A stretch of DNA of 64,000 nt from contig NZ_BMXF01000002.1 in NCBI RefSeq assembly GCF_014651615.1, positions 923,629-987,628 of the forward strand, given 5' to 3'. Source of the stretch: Persicitalea jodogahamensis. Its GTDB lineage: Bacteria > Bacteroidota > Bacteroidia > Cytophagales > Spirosomataceae. Position numbers and translations under genes: made by a program. The notes beneath the pieces were generated by a model. The model did no database searches, was not told the DNA's origin, and was given only the letters and a program-made list of their open reading frames with translations. Below are positions 49,575-59,154 of the stretch, in pieces. Position 1 is the first letter of the stretch. Each line of letters opens with the position of its first letter.

Positions 49575-52500
49575 ATGAAAAAACTATTTAAAACACGATT
49601 AGCGGGCATATTGTTTGGCCTGGGTATGCTGGGAATGGTTGCGCCTGCCACCGTAGCGCAGGTAAAGGGAATCAGCTACACGCTGTCGCCCACAGGCGAG
49701 TATGTTTTCTGGGATAAGAACACCGGAATCAGCAATGGTTTTCTGGTAGGCGGTCATCTGGGATTCGGGTTTGGCGAATTTGTGGAACTGAGGGCTACAT
49801 ACTTGCAGGATGTCAATAATCTGAAACGCGATTTTAGCGCTTTGTCCCCTATGGCTCTGCAAAATGCTCAGCTGGACACAGTCGGAGTGAGCGTACAACG
49901 TTGGGGTGGGGACCTTAAACTCAATCTAAGTCGGGGTGGTTTGGTACCCTATGTGACCGTCGGGACTGGTGTGCAGACGATTGGCGCCGACACCATGGCT
50001 AAATTTAAGAATATTTACGTTTCCGCCGGGGCTGGATTGCAATTCAGCGGAGGCGACCGCTACACGCTGAACGTACAGGCAGTCAACACCGCGTTCAATG
50101 GGTCTCCCGTACGCAGTCTGACTACTGCGGCCGAACGTACTGCCAACAACCTGAGCACTGACGATTATCCGAACGAACTGCTGAAAAACTGGTCGGTGCG
50201 GGCCTCCCTGATCCTTTATTTGGGCGGACGCCGTCCGGGCGAATTGACCGATGTCGATAAGGCATATCTCAACAACTTCTCGGGAGGCCTCAGCCTGCCC
50301 ATCGAAGTGACGGCAGGACAGCTGAATTTTGGCAAAAGTCTCCCTTATGCCAACACCAGGTATGCAGGTGTAAGTACTGGTCTTAATTTCGGCCCTTATG
50401 TTGGCATCCGGGGCTTTTACTGGCGGGGACTTGAAGATGGCTATTTCTCCCAGTTTAGTAAGCTGGCACTTTACGGTGGCGAGGGGAAATTTAAACTCGG
50501 TACGGGCCAGGGACTTACACCAAGCATTCTGCTGGGTGGCGGTGTAATAGATGCCATGGATGGTTATCAGGCCGATAGCGTTACTACCGGACCGCTTGAC
50601 AAAAAAGGTTTTGTTTCAGGTGGATTGGGATTGGATTTTCCGTTTGGCCGGGCCGTAAAATTGACCGCTTACGCCAAAGCACTCCTGACCGCACCGGATT
50701 CGATCATCAATGCAGTCGACCCCAACAAACTCACTACGAGCTGGGCCTATGGTTTGAGCCTGAATTTGCTGATCGGTAATGGCATGAAGACTGTCGAATC
50801 CAGAAAAGAAGAATCGTACGATGAATTGGTGATGAATAATCTGAGACGTGAGAAAAACCGCGCCAAAAATCTGAAGGACGATTACCAAATGCGCATTGAG
50901 CGCCTCGACGATCTGATCAAGGATGCCCGACGCGATGGCGACCGTCAGCTGCAGTATGACCTGCAGGATGAACAGGACCGCCTTGAGGAAGGGGTCAGGG
51001 CCATCGAAGATTTGCAGGATAAGGAAGAAAGTGCAAACAGGGAAGCCACCAGAAAAGACGATGCTTTCCTGATCGACCTGAAACCCACGGAGTACCGGGA
51101 CGAACTCGACAAGATCGAACAGAGATACGGCCGGAGTGCAAACAATAGCCGCAATTATTTCAACGATCGCGACAATCGCCGAGGAGGTGATGACAGGGGT
51201 ACCTATGACCGAAACAGCAACGACAGGGACATCGAGGCCCTGGAAGATCGTCTCAGATCAATTGAACAGAAGCTGGATGATATGATGCAGAACAACCAGC
51301 GCAGCCGGCAGTATCCGGCGGACTATAATAACCGAAACAACGAAAGAAACGGAAACGATAACAACGGTGATTACCGGAACGGGAATAATACCCGCAACAG
51401 AAACTACCGTAATGATGACCGTCAGAATCAGGATTATCGCAATGGCGATAATAGAAACCGGAGTGGCCGGTATGACGACCGGGATTACAGGAACAACCGC
51501 AATGATAACCAATATGACCAGAACGGCAACTACCAGAATGATGATAATGGCAGTTTCGACAATGGCAGGCGCAATATGAATGGTAGTGCCGGGGGTAGTC
51601 GGAATGGTGCCTACCAGGCCGATACCAATGATAAGATGATGGCGCTAAAAGAAGAGCGTCAGAAAAGCGAAAACCTGCGTCAGGCATACGAAGCCCGTAT
51701 TGATGAGTTGGAGACTCAATTAGAGGAGGCAAAAGAAAAAGGTGATGAGAAGTTGGAATCTGATTTGAACGAGGAGAAGGAAGCTCTCGAAACGGGTGTG
51801 AGCGATATACGTGACGCCCAGGATCGGGAAGATCGGGCCAACCGCCGCGCAAACCGTGACAATGACCCTTCACAGCTGAGAATGGAATCAGACGAATTCC
51901 GTTCGATGATTGACGATGTGAATCAGAAAAACGAAAAGTACCAGCAGGAGATCGACCGCTCGATGCAGAAGTTCGAGAAAAAAAGTCAGCGAGAACTAAA
52001 CAGCATACGTGATGAACGCGATTCGTATCGGAAAGATATGGAGCAGGAAATGGACAACCTCAAAAAGGAAATCCGGGAATTGCGCGCGGGACGGTCGGCG
52101 GGGAATACCTCCGGCGGCATAATTGATTCAGACAACGATGCGAGGCGTAATCATCCGAGCAATCGGTCTGACCGCAATACACGTCGGTCTGCGGCCAGTG
52201 ATAACGATCGTAATGACAGTGAAGTAGATGTGGAAGAGAACCGCTCTTCAAATCGTGCGGCCTCGATGATGACCAGCAATAACTACCTTACCGAAGAGCA
52301 ACTTACTTATGAAAGTAAAAACAAAGCAGAAGACGGTTTTTTCAGCTTGTTGAACTATGATGGCTCGTCAGCCGTAGGCGGCATCAATTTTGGCGGCGCA
52401 GCTACGCTGAACCTGGGCTTTCGCAATCACTTCCGGTATAAGACTACTAACTTTTACCTGATGCCGGAGGCCTTCTTTGGCTTTGGCGCCAGTAGTTCTT

Positions 52501-52751
52501 ACGGTTTGTTTGCCAATGGGATCTACGATTTCGAAATCAGGAACGCCGAGAGTTTCAGCCCTTATGCAGGCGCAGGACTGGGCCTGATGAAAATAGGCGA
52601 CGAAAAGCTGAACAATACGAAAGTAGCATTCAACATCGTATTGGGAGCCAATCTGTTCCAGGTTGCGGGCGGGCGTTTTTACGTCGATTATTCGATCCGT
52701 AATTTCTTCAAGTACAATCAGTTGTCAGCGGGTTATCGCTTGCCATTCTAA
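49575..52751 (+). CDS. Large outer-membrane-type protein: barrels, duplicated coiled coil, Asn/Arg-rich linker
   Basis: The 1058-residue protein has a signal peptide (about 1-29). It continues with two barrel-like beta regions (about 30-215 and 230-410), a charged coiled coil (about 420-515), a low-complexity linker rich in Asn, Arg, Asp, Gly and Tyr (about 520-690), a second coiled coil (about 690-845), a Ser/Arg/Asp-rich stretch, and a C-terminal barrel-like part (about 919-1058) ending in F. Residues 432-491 and 700-759 are a 60-residue internal duplication, aligning without gaps with 26 identities. It is not recognised as a known family. An envelope scaffold is a reasonable guess, but function is unknown. 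Confidence 0.8.
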   Translation: MKKLFKTRLAGILFGLGMLGMVAPATVAQVKGISYTLSPTGEYVFWDKNTGISNGFLVGGHLGFGFGEFVELRATYLQDVNNLKRDFSALSPMALQNAQLDTVGVSVQRWGGDLKLNLSRGGLVPYVTVGTGVQTIGADTMAKFKNIYVSAGAGLQFSGGDRYTLNVQAVNTAFNGSPVRSLTTAAERTANNLSTDDYPNELLKNWSVRASLILYLGGRRPGELTDVDKAYLNNFSGGLSLPIEVTAGQLNFGKSLPYANTRYAGVSTGLNFGPYVGIRGFYWRGLEDGYFSQFSKLALYGGEGKFKLGTGQGLTPSILLGGGVIDAMDGYQADSVTTGPLDKKGFVSGGLGLDFPFGRAVKLTAYAKALLTAPDSIINAVDPNKLTTSWAYGLSLNLLIGNGMKTVESRKEESYDELVMNNLRREKNRAKNLKDDYQMRIERLDDLIKDARRDGDRQLQYDLQDEQDRLEEGVRAIEDLQDKEESANREATRKDDAFLIDLKPTEYRDELDKIEQRYGRSANNSRNYFNDRDNRRGGDDRGTYDRNSNDRDIEALEDRLRSIEQKLDDMMQNNQRSRQYPADYNNRNNERNGNDNNGDYRNGNNTRNRNYRNDDRQNQDYRNGDNRNRSGRYDDRDYRNNRNDNQYDQNGNYQNDDNGSFDNGRRNMNGSAGGSRNGAYQADTNDKMMALKEERQKSENLRQAYEARIDELETQLEEAKEKGDEKLESDLNEEKEALETGVSDIRDAQDREDRANRRANRDNDPSQLRMESDEFRSMIDDVNQKNEKYQQEIDRSMQKFEKKSQRELNSIRDERDSYRKDMEQEMDNLKKEIRELRAGRSAGNTSGGIIDSDNDARRNHPSNRSDRNTRRSAASDNDRNDSEVDVEENRSSNRAASMMTSNNYLTEEQLTYESKNKAEDGFFSLLNYDGSSAVGGINFGGAATLNLGFRNHFRYKTTNFYLMPEAFFGFGASSSYGLFANGIYDFEIRNAESFSPYAGAGLGLMKIGDEKLNNTKVAFNIVLGANLFQVAGGRFYVDYSIRNFFKYNQLSAGYRLPF

Positions 52752-52780
52752 GGTATAGATTTGTTGAGATAAGTACCAAT

Positions 52781-52816
52781 AAAAAGGGCGGCCTCCGATC
52801 GGAGGCCGCCCTTTTT
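52781..52816. terminator. Perfect bidirectional terminator
   Basis: AAAAAGGGCGGCCTCC at 52781-52796 pairs perfectly with GGAGGCCGCCCTTTTT at 52801-52816 around GATC. A and T runs on both sides allow use on both strands, between two convergent genes. Confidence 0.93.
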
Positions 52817-52831
52817 TAAAAAGTATTTGGC

Positions 52832-53506
52832 TTACAGAAATGAAAAGCCCAGCGTGGCCTGGAAAAGATTACCTTTTCTGTTCAGCTTGGCCGCTGTGTT
52901 TGCATTATCATACTGAATGTTCACTACGTCATTCACATTACCTTCGTAACGTACATCAAGGCTAAGGCGGCCAAAGTCAACTCCGACACCAGCCTGATAG
53001 CCAAAGGCCACGTTATTATCAACGGTAGTGTTTACATTGCCGTCACCATCGAAGTACTTGTCAAACGAATCACCGATTTTGCCAGAATCCGACAAGCGGA
53101 AAGAAGCTACCGGGCCAACATTAACACGGAAAACTTTTGCAAAACGATAACCAAACAGCACCGGGACATCAAAGTTGCTGAACCGAACGTCGACTTTTCC
53201 CTCATCGTCCTGTACTCCGTTTTCATAAATGCTGTACTGTCCGCCTTTTTGAGATAATAGCAGTTCGGGCTGTACGTAGAATTGGCGCCCAAATCGCATG
53301 AAGACACCACCGACGAATCCTACGGAGCGGGTGCCATTGTCTTTAAAATTGAATGCTCCATTTCCGATGGCTAGATCATTTCCAACGGTATTGGAAAGAT
53401 TTGCCCCGGCTTTGATTCCCAGCCGGAAAAAAGGATCGTACTCACCTTGCGCCTGAGCGCCATAACTTAGTAGGGTGGCTAATGCCACAGCAAATAGTTT
53501 TTTCAT
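52832..53506 (-). CDS. Porin-like outer-membrane beta-barrel protein (PorT-like)
   Basis: A 224-residue protein from the ATG at 53506, chosen because the signal peptide MKKLFAVALATLLSYGAQAQ starts there (ATG at 53515 adds three residues). The mature part is an eight-stranded barrel beginning FFRLGIKAGANLSN and ending in NLFQATLGFSFL. It is a generic outer-membrane beta-barrel (OMP_b-brl_2 type). Its function is not known. It is convergent with the 1058-residue gene. Confidence 0.88.
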   Translation of the reverse strand: MKKLFAVALATLLSYGAQAQGEYDPFFRLGIKAGANLSNTVGNDLAIGNGAFNFKDNGTRSVGFVGGVFMRFGRQFYVQPELLLSQKGGQYSIYENGVQDDEGKVDVRFSNFDVPVLFGYRFAKVFRVNVGPVASFRLSDSGKIGDSFDKYFDGDGNVNTTVDNNVAFGYQAGVGVDFGRLSLDVRYEGNVNDVVNIQYDNANTAAKLNRKGNLFQATLGFSFL

Positions 53507-53881
53507 GATATTCATTTGATTGATTGTAAATAAAAATTGTATTAAAAATAGAATGCCAGTAGGTTTCATTTAGCTATTTCCACTTTTATACAAACCAAGA
53601 TGGGAAGGACATTCCCCGTTTCCGTTCTAGAAGTTTTACAATAGGATTAGTTCTGAGAGAAGTTGTGCAATGAAAATCAGTGTATCAGTTTTATAACAAT
53701 TCAAAGTCGCTTTACCCCTAGCTGGAAACCGATTAATATTGATAATTAGGGTATAAATCGGGCAGTCACAACAGGAATTTATAGTCAAAACACCCTTACC
53801 ATAGCCTAAAACGTTAATTTTGCATCCGCTTACACGGCAGAAACCAGACATTAACCCCCGTTAACAACATCAGCAATCAGC
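53507..53881. other. Intergenic region between porin-like gene and leuS
   Basis: About 375 bases without a gene, AT-rich. The only signal seen is the -7-like box at 53815-53822 before leuS. Confidence 0.55.
53815..53822 (+). promoter_or_regulatory. Candidate -7 element upstream of leuS
   Basis: TAATTTTG matches TAnnTTTG, 59 bases before the leuS ATG. No clear TTTG box is at the matching -33 position. Confidence 0.3.
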
Positions 53882-56800
53882 ATGAGTGAGTACAACCACC
53901 GCGAGATCGAGCAGAAATGGCAGCAGTTTTGGGAAGATAACCAGACCAATCGCGTCGAAATAAATCAGTCAAAACCAAAATTTTACGTTCTCGATATGTT
54001 CCCGTATCCTTCGGGGGCAGGGCTGCACGTGGGCCATCCGCTTGGCTATATTGCCTCCGATATATACGCCCGCTACAAGCGTTCGAAGGGTTTCAACGTA
54101 CTGCATCCGATGGGCTTCGACAGCTTTGGACTACCTGCCGAGCAGTATGCTATCCAGACCGGCCAACACCCGGCTCTCACAACTGAGCAAAACATTGCCC
54201 GTTACATCGAGCAATTGAAAAACCTGGGTTTTGCCTACGATTGGAAGCGTGAAGTACGTACTTCCGACCCCGGCTATTACAAATGGACGCAGTGGATTTT
54301 CAGCGAGTTATTCAATAGCTGGTACAATAATAAAACCGACCAGGCCGAACCGATTGAAACGTTGACGCAGGAGTTTGCACACCGCGGGAACGGACGGGTC
54401 GACGCGGTGTGTGATGAAGAAACACCCCACTTTACGGCGCTGGAATGGAAGGCCATGAGCGAGGAAGAGCAATACAAAATGACGCTCAACTACCGCCTGA
54501 CCTACGTGGCCGACGCTACCGTAAACTGGTGTCCGGGATTGGGGTCGGTACTATCCAACGACGAGGTGAAAGACGGCGTATCGGAGCGTGGTGGCTTTCC
54601 GGTGGAACAAAAACTCATGCGGCAATGGATGATGCGCATCACCGCTTACGCCCAGCGACTGATCGACGGCCTGGACACCATCGACTGGACGGAGTCGCTT
54701 AAGGAGCAGCAGCGCAACTGGATCGGCCGCTCCGTGGGGGCAATGGTGAAGTTTGGCATTGACGGGCACGCTGAAAGAAACATCGAAGTCTTCACCACCC
54801 GGGTGGATACAATCTACGGAGTGACGTTTATGGTGCTGGCACCCGAACACGAATTGGTAGCCCAGATCACCACTGCCGGTCAGCAAGCGGAAATCGACGC
54901 ATATCTTGAAAAAACGAAACGTAAATCCGAACGCGACCGTATGGCGGATGTCAAGACGGTATCGGGTGCTTTTACGGGAGCATATGCCATAAACCCGTTT
55001 AATGAAGAGAAAGTACCCATTTACATTGCCGACTACGTGCTGGCGGGCTATGGCACCGGGGCCGTCATGGCCGTGCCGTCCGGCGACCAGCGCGACTGGA
55101 ATTTTGCCAAGCACTTTGACCTGCCCATCGTCCCGATTCTGGACGCGCAGCAAAATACTGACACCGAAGCCGACGCTACCAAGGAAGGCAAGTACATCAA
55201 CTCCGGCATCATCGACGGCCTGACCTACGCCGAAGCCACGCCCGTGCTAGTGGCCTGGATGGAAGAACGCAAAATCGGTAAAGCTAAAATTAACTACCGC
55301 CTGCGCGACGCCGTGTTCAGCCGCCAGCGCTACTGGGGCGAACCGGTGCCTGTTTACTACAAAAAAGACAGCAATGGCGAACCTCTGCCGTATTTATTAC
55401 CAGAATCCGACCTGCCACTGGAACTACCCCCCGTGGACAAGTACCTACCCACCGAAACTGGCGAGCCGCCGCTGGGCCGCGCCGAAGGCTGGAAGTACCA
55501 CGGCCAATATGAATACGAACTGAGTACCATGCCCGGATGGGCGGGCAGTAGCTGGTATTGGTACCGCTACATGGACGCGCACAACAACCAGGAGTTCGCT
55601 TCGCCCGAAGCTATTAACTACTGGCGCGATGTAGACCTCTATCTCGGTGGTACCGAACACGCTACAGGCCATCTATTGTACAGTCGTTTCTGGAATAAAT
55701 TTCTGAAAGACCGGGGCTATGTTCCCGAAGAAGAGCCTTTTAAGAAGCTCATAAATCAGGGCATGATTCAGGGAAGGAGTAGTTTTGTGTATCGATTTAG
55801 ATTGGGAATCTCTCATAGACAAGGCGCGGGGACTGCGCTTAAGGAATTGATACCAGCCAATGCACTGCCAGCAGTTTTTATTTCCAAGAAAAAATATGAT
55901 TTGTGGCGAAGACAAACCGAAGGCGGTAGCAGTTATTACGATCCAGAAGTGGTTGGTGTGAGGGAAGAAGTAAACTTGTTGATAAAAAAATTAGAGGAGA
56001 ATATTCGTGAAAAATATCCTGAAAGGGTAGGCTACGTTTCCATACCTACCGGTGAGTACTCTGCAACTGATTTGCACGTAGATGTCAATATCGTAGAAAA
56101 CGATGTACTGGACATTGAAAAATTCAAAACTACCCGGCCTGACATCGCGGGTGAGAATGCGAAGTTTATTCTGGAAGACGGCAAGTACATCTGCGGCGTA
56201 GAGGTAGAAAAAATGTCGAAGTCCAAGTTTAACGTCGTCAACCCCGACGACATCGTGGAGCGCTACGGAGCCGATACATTAAGGTTGTACGAGATGTTTC
56301 TTGGTCCGCTGGAACAGGCCAAGCCCTGGAATACCAACGGCATCGACGGTACTTACCGTTTCATCCGCAAATTCTGGCGGCTTTTCTACAACGACAATGG
56401 TGACTGGCTGGTAACCGACGAAACGCCCACGAAAGACGAGCTGAAAGTACTGCACAAAACCATCAAGAAAGTTCAGGAAGACATCGAGAGCTTCTCATTC
56501 AATACGGCGGTAAGTGCCTTCATGGTATGCGTCAATGAGCTGGGTAGTTTGAAATGCCACAAGAAAGCTATTCTCAGCGAACTGGTCGTGCTGCTCTCAC
56601 CTTACGCGCCGCACATCACCGAGGAACTGTACGCCGCGCTTGGCCATGAAGCAGGTACCCTCGCCCTGGCCACTTTCCCAATCTGGCAGCAGGAGTACGT
56701 TACGGACGACGTATTCGAATATCCGATTCAGATTAATGGCAAAGTAAGGGCCACGATTTCTTTTCCGCTCGACACTGTTCCCGCAGACATCCAAAACGAA

Positions 56801-56896
56801 GTACTCGCCAACGAAACCGTACAGAAATGGCTGGATGGAAAAACCCCTAAGAAGGTGATCGTGGTGCCTAAGCGAATTGTGAACGTGGTTTTGTAA
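53882..56896 (+). CDS. leuS: Leucyl-tRNA synthetase with an internal insertion
   Basis: The 1004-residue enzyme charges tRNA-Leu. The class I signature [16 protein letters not shown] lies near residue 40-55, the editing domain (about 230-420) has [23 protein letters not shown], and the KMSKS loop is K777-S781 ([16 protein letters not shown]). Between GRSSFVYR (to R638) and LHVDVNIV (from L731) there are about 92 residues where Bacteroidota enzymes usually have roughly 25, as remembered from family sequences. That stretch has a lower GC content (see findings). The reading frame is intact, so the protein is probably functional. Confidence 0.95.
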   Translation: MSEYNHREIEQKWQQFWEDNQTNRVEINQSKPKFYVLDMFPYPSGAGLHVGHPLGYIASDIYARYKRSKGFNVLHPMGFDSFGLPAEQYAIQTGQHPALTTEQNIARYIEQLKNLGFAYDWKREVRTSDPGYYKWTQWIFSELFNSWYNNKTDQAEPIETLTQEFAHRGNGRVDAVCDEETPHFTALEWKAMSEEEQYKMTLNYRLTYVADATVNWCPGLGSVLSNDEVKDGVSERGGFPVEQKLMRQWMMRITAYAQRLIDGLDTIDWTESLKEQQRNWIGRSVGAMVKFGIDGHAERNIEVFTTRVDTIYGVTFMVLAPEHELVAQITTAGQQAEIDAYLEKTKRKSERDRMADVKTVSGAFTGAYAINPFNEEKVPIYIADYVLAGYGTGAVMAVPSGDQRDWNFAKHFDLPIVPILDAQQNTDTEADATKEGKYINSGIIDGLTYAEATPVLVAWMEERKIGKAKINYRLRDAVFSRQRYWGEPVPVYYKKDSNGEPLPYLLPESDLPLELPPVDKYLPTETGEPPLGRAEGWKYHGQYEYELSTMPGWAGSSWYWYRYMDAHNNQEFASPEAINYWRDVDLYLGGTEHATGHLLYSRFWNKFLKDRGYVPEEEPFKKLINQGMIQGRSSFVYRFRLGISHRQGAGTALKELIPANALPAVFISKKKYDLWRRQTEGGSSYYDPEVVGVREEVNLLIKKLEENIREKYPERVGYVSIPTGEYSATDLHVDVNIVENDVLDIEKFKTTRPDIAGENAKFILEDGKYICGVEVEKMSKSKFNVVNPDDIVERYGADTLRLYEMFLGPLEQAKPWNTNGIDGTYRFIRKFWRLFYNDNGDWLVTDETPTKDELKVLHKTIKKVQEDIESFSFNTAVSAFMVCVNELGSLKCHKKAILSELVVLLSPYAPHITEELYAALGHEAGTLALATFPIWQQEYVTDDVFEYPIQINGKVRATISFPLDTVPADIQNEVLANETVQKWLDGKTPKKVIVVPKRIVNVVL

Positions 56897-56906
56897 GTAG
56901 CGGTAT

Positions 56907-58226
56907 TTAACGCACTCCTGCCTCCGCTAGCAACACCAGCAGCGTTCGTTGCATGGCCAGGTAAGACTTGTCGTCTAGCCACCATTCGTTGAGGGCGTGG
57001 GCTCCGCCGCCTTTGCCGCCCGCGCCCATCGTAATGGCGGGGACTCCTTTCGAAAAAGGAATGTTGGAATTGGTAGAACCTACCCGCAGCGCGGGCTGGG
57101 CACCCACATGGCCGGTGGCGGCGATGGCCCGCTGCACCAGCGGGTTGTTCTGGTCAATGCTGCCGGAGGGGCGGTCGCCGACCATCTCAATGTCCACCGT
57201 GAGGTCAGGCCCAAGACGCTTCATGGCATTTTCCTCGCGCAGGGCGCGCTGAATGGCGGCCTGGAACAACTTATCAATGCCCGCGAGTTGTTCGGGGCTT
57301 TCGGAGCGCATGTCGACCTGCATGTTTGACTCGAACGGAATGGCATTCACCGAAGTACCTCCGCCCACAATACCCACGTTGTAGGTCGTGCGGACGCCCT
57401 GCTTCGTGAATTTATCGGCATCCTGCGTAAAGTAGTAGATGGCCCGGCCCAACGCCCCGTGCGGATTCACCAGCCCAAACGAGCCCGACGAATGTCCGCC
57501 CGGTCCTTTGAAAGTTACCAGGTAGCGGTGCGAGCCCAGCCCCCGGTGTGTAATGCTCGTGGAACCCAACCCATCGATGGCAATATAGGAATCTATTTTC
57601 AGGCCGGGCGTGTTGAACAGCTTCTTTACGCCGCGCAGGTCACCAAGCCCTTCCTCGCCTACGGTACCGATAAAAAGTACGTCGGCGTCAGTCTCGACGC
57701 CCGTTTTTTCCATCACGTCCAGAATGGTAAGTACCATCGCCAGACCGCGGGTGTCGTCGCCTACGCCGGGAGCGTACAGCGTATCGCCCCGCTGCTTGAT
57801 TTTCACGTCGGTTTCGGCGGGAAATACCGTATCGAGATGGGCTTCCAGTACTACGGTTTTATTTCCTGACTTGCCACGACGTTTCGCCAGTACGTTGCCT
57901 GCTTCATCGGTCCAGACCGAATCGGCTCCTACCTTGCGGAGCATATCGGCGTAGGCGCGGCCCCGGACTTCTTCGGCGAAGGGCGGGGCAGGAATTTCCG
58001 TCAGGGTTATCAGGTTCTGCCGCGTCCAGGCTTCACGCTCGGGGAACATCGCGAGGGCTTTTTTTACGCTGGGGGTCTGGGCCAGCGCCTTTATTTCGTC
58101 GGTGTATTGCTTTGCTGCTACTACTGGTTCTTTTTTGGCCGGTTCTTTTTCGTCGTCCTGGGCCTGTACCCAGAAAGGAGCGATGGTAAACGCGGCCAGG
58201 AGCCCTATTCGAAGAAGTGAATTCAT
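56907..58226 (-). CDS. M20 family metallopeptidase with signal peptide
   Basis: A 439-residue protein from the ATG at 58226. A signal peptide (LLAAFTIAPFWVQAQ) precedes a charged KEP-rich linker. The M20 core has the zinc sites EAHLDTVFPAE, GVGDDTRGLAM, GTVGEEGLGDL (acidic base pair) and a late ligand near GGKGGGAHALNEWW. This resembles peptidase T/PepV-type exopeptidases, here exported to the periplasm. The peptide substrate is unknown. It is convergent with leuS, 10 bases apart. Confidence 0.92.
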   Translation of the reverse strand: MNSLLRIGLLAAFTIAPFWVQAQDDEKEPAKKEPVVAAKQYTDEIKALAQTPSVKKALAMFPEREAWTRQNLITLTEIPAPPFAEEVRGRAYADMLRKVGADSVWTDEAGNVLAKRRGKSGNKTVVLEAHLDTVFPAETDVKIKQRGDTLYAPGVGDDTRGLAMVLTILDVMEKTGVETDADVLFIGTVGEEGLGDLRGVKKLFNTPGLKIDSYIAIDGLGSTSITHRGLGSHRYLVTFKGPGGHSSGSFGLVNPHGALGRAIYYFTQDADKFTKQGVRTTYNVGIVGGGTSVNAIPFESNMQVDMRSESPEQLAGIDKLFQAAIQRALREENAMKRLGPDLTVDIEMVGDRPSGSIDQNNPLVQRAIAATGHVGAQPALRVGSTNSNIPFSKGVPAITMGAGGKGGGAHALNEWWLDDKSYLAMQRTLLVLLAEAGVR

Positions 58227-58603
58227 GATTGTTTCCAGGTGATTGATTCGGATTTTCAAATATAGTAGTTAGTGGCGTTCAATACCGTAATGCTCAGGAT
58301 TATTGATTGATTCTTTCTACGGCTGTTATTGAAAATTTGGTGATTCCACCAATCTCAAAATATTTCTTATGAACGCCTTTCCCTGTTAAAAGGCCTGGAA
58401 CCCCATAATACGATGCTGTATTTCAGAAAACTGCAAACTATGCAATCTGCCTACGGAATCACGAGGGAATGCGAAGTGCTTTTGCATCACGTCGATGAAG
58501 GTGGGAAAATCGTTTCGTACCTGAATGAAGGTATTTCGAAATAAAATCGTCCGGTCAAGGCTCTTTGCCGTGACCGGACGATAAATCACTTTCCGGCAGG
58601 TAG
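58227..58603. other. Intergenic region between M20 peptidase and the idh operon end
   Basis: About 380 bases. It contains the terminator at 58546-58582. The open minus-strand frame at 58386-58589 runs through that hairpin and shows no protein-like features, so no gene is called. Confidence 0.6.
58546..58582 (-). terminator. Intrinsic terminator of the idh operon
   Basis: ATCGTCCGGTCA at 58546-58557 pairs perfectly with TGACCGGACGAT at 58571-58582 around a 13-base loop. On the minus strand it is followed by TTTATTTC. It lies about 20 bases after the second small paralog. Confidence 0.8.
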
Positions 58604-58888
58604 CTAATCGGCCAATGAAAGCACAAACGTTCCGTCTATCTTTAGACTCTTCCCTTCCTGGCCGACTTCCCGCAAAAAGGCAGCCAGCGATTCGTTGATT
58701 TCTTTCAATTCGATGATTCGCTTTTCCGAGTGCGATACGTCGTCATCGAACCCGAAGCGAATCTGCCGCGAAAGCATTTCCACGTTATGGTAGTTGATCT
58801 TGTTTTGAATCAACGAAAACAAAACCTTTCCTGCCTCTTCGGGTAAAAAATCACCTTTTACAAGTTTAAATTCGAGTTGTTTCTTCAT
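58604..58888 (-). CDS. Small protein of unknown function, paralog of the next gene
   Basis: The 94-residue protein begins LEFKLVKGDFLPEEAGKVLFSLIQNKINYHNVEML and ends with KSLKIDGTFVLSLAD; the middle is a charged helix (SEKRIIELKEINESLAAFLREV). It resembles its 81-residue upstream neighbour in order and key positions (LxxxKGxFxPxxA, KIxYH, a charged helix, KI/KI end). There are only 2 bases (TC) between the upstream TGA and this ATG. It lacks a signal peptide and is cytoplasmic. No known family was recognised. Confidence 0.8.
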   Translation of the reverse strand: MKKQLEFKLVKGDFLPEEAGKVLFSLIQNKINYHNVEMLSRQIRFGFDDDVSHSEKRIIELKEINESLAAFLREVGQEGKSLKIDGTFVLSLAD

Positions 58889-58890
58889 GA

Positions 58891-59136
58891 TCAGGTACTT
58901 ATTGTTATGGTACTATTCAGACTGATTTTTCCAGGTTTATCCTCCATATACTGGCGCAATTCAAACAGTTCTTTTTGGAGTTGCTTAATTCGCCGCTCGC
59001 GCATTTTTATATCCTCTTCCGCACTTTCAGAAGTGATTTTCCCCTCGTGATATCTGATCTTTACGTCGACCATCCGCGTAATGATTTCCACAGCGTCATT
59101 CGGCTGAAATTGTCCTTTGATAAGTTGTAGATTCAT
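58891..59136 (-). CDS. Small coiled-coil protein of unknown function, downstream of idh
   Basis: The 81-residue cytoplasmic protein starts LQLIKGQFQPNDAVEIITRMVDVKIRYHEGKI, continues with a strongly charged helix (EEDIKMRERRIKQLQKELFELRQYMEDK) and ends with beta-type KISLNSTITIST. It starts 18 bases after the idh stop and is followed at 2 bases by its paralog. Operon position suggests a link with isocitrate dehydrogenase, but no function is known. Confidence 0.8.
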   Translation of the reverse strand: MNLQLIKGQFQPNDAVEIITRMVDVKIRYHEGKITSESAEEDIKMRERRIKQLQKELFELRQYMEDKPGKISLNSTITIST

Positions 59137-59154
59137 TGTTTTCCGTTAGTTATG

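Noticed and set aside
51253-51873. Long minus-strand open frame of about 206 codons
   Set aside because: It is antisense to the Asn/Arg-rich linker of the 1058-residue protein. Its His/Tyr/Ser-rich text is what the repeated codons give on the other strand, and it has no family-like motif.
53636-53851. Minus-strand open frame of 71 codons upstream of leuS
   Set aside because: It is AT-rich, overlaps the likely leuS promoter region and has no protein-like features.
58386-58589. Minus-strand open frame of 67 codons
   Set aside because: It includes the perfect terminator hairpin at 58546-58582, and no start context or family match is seen.
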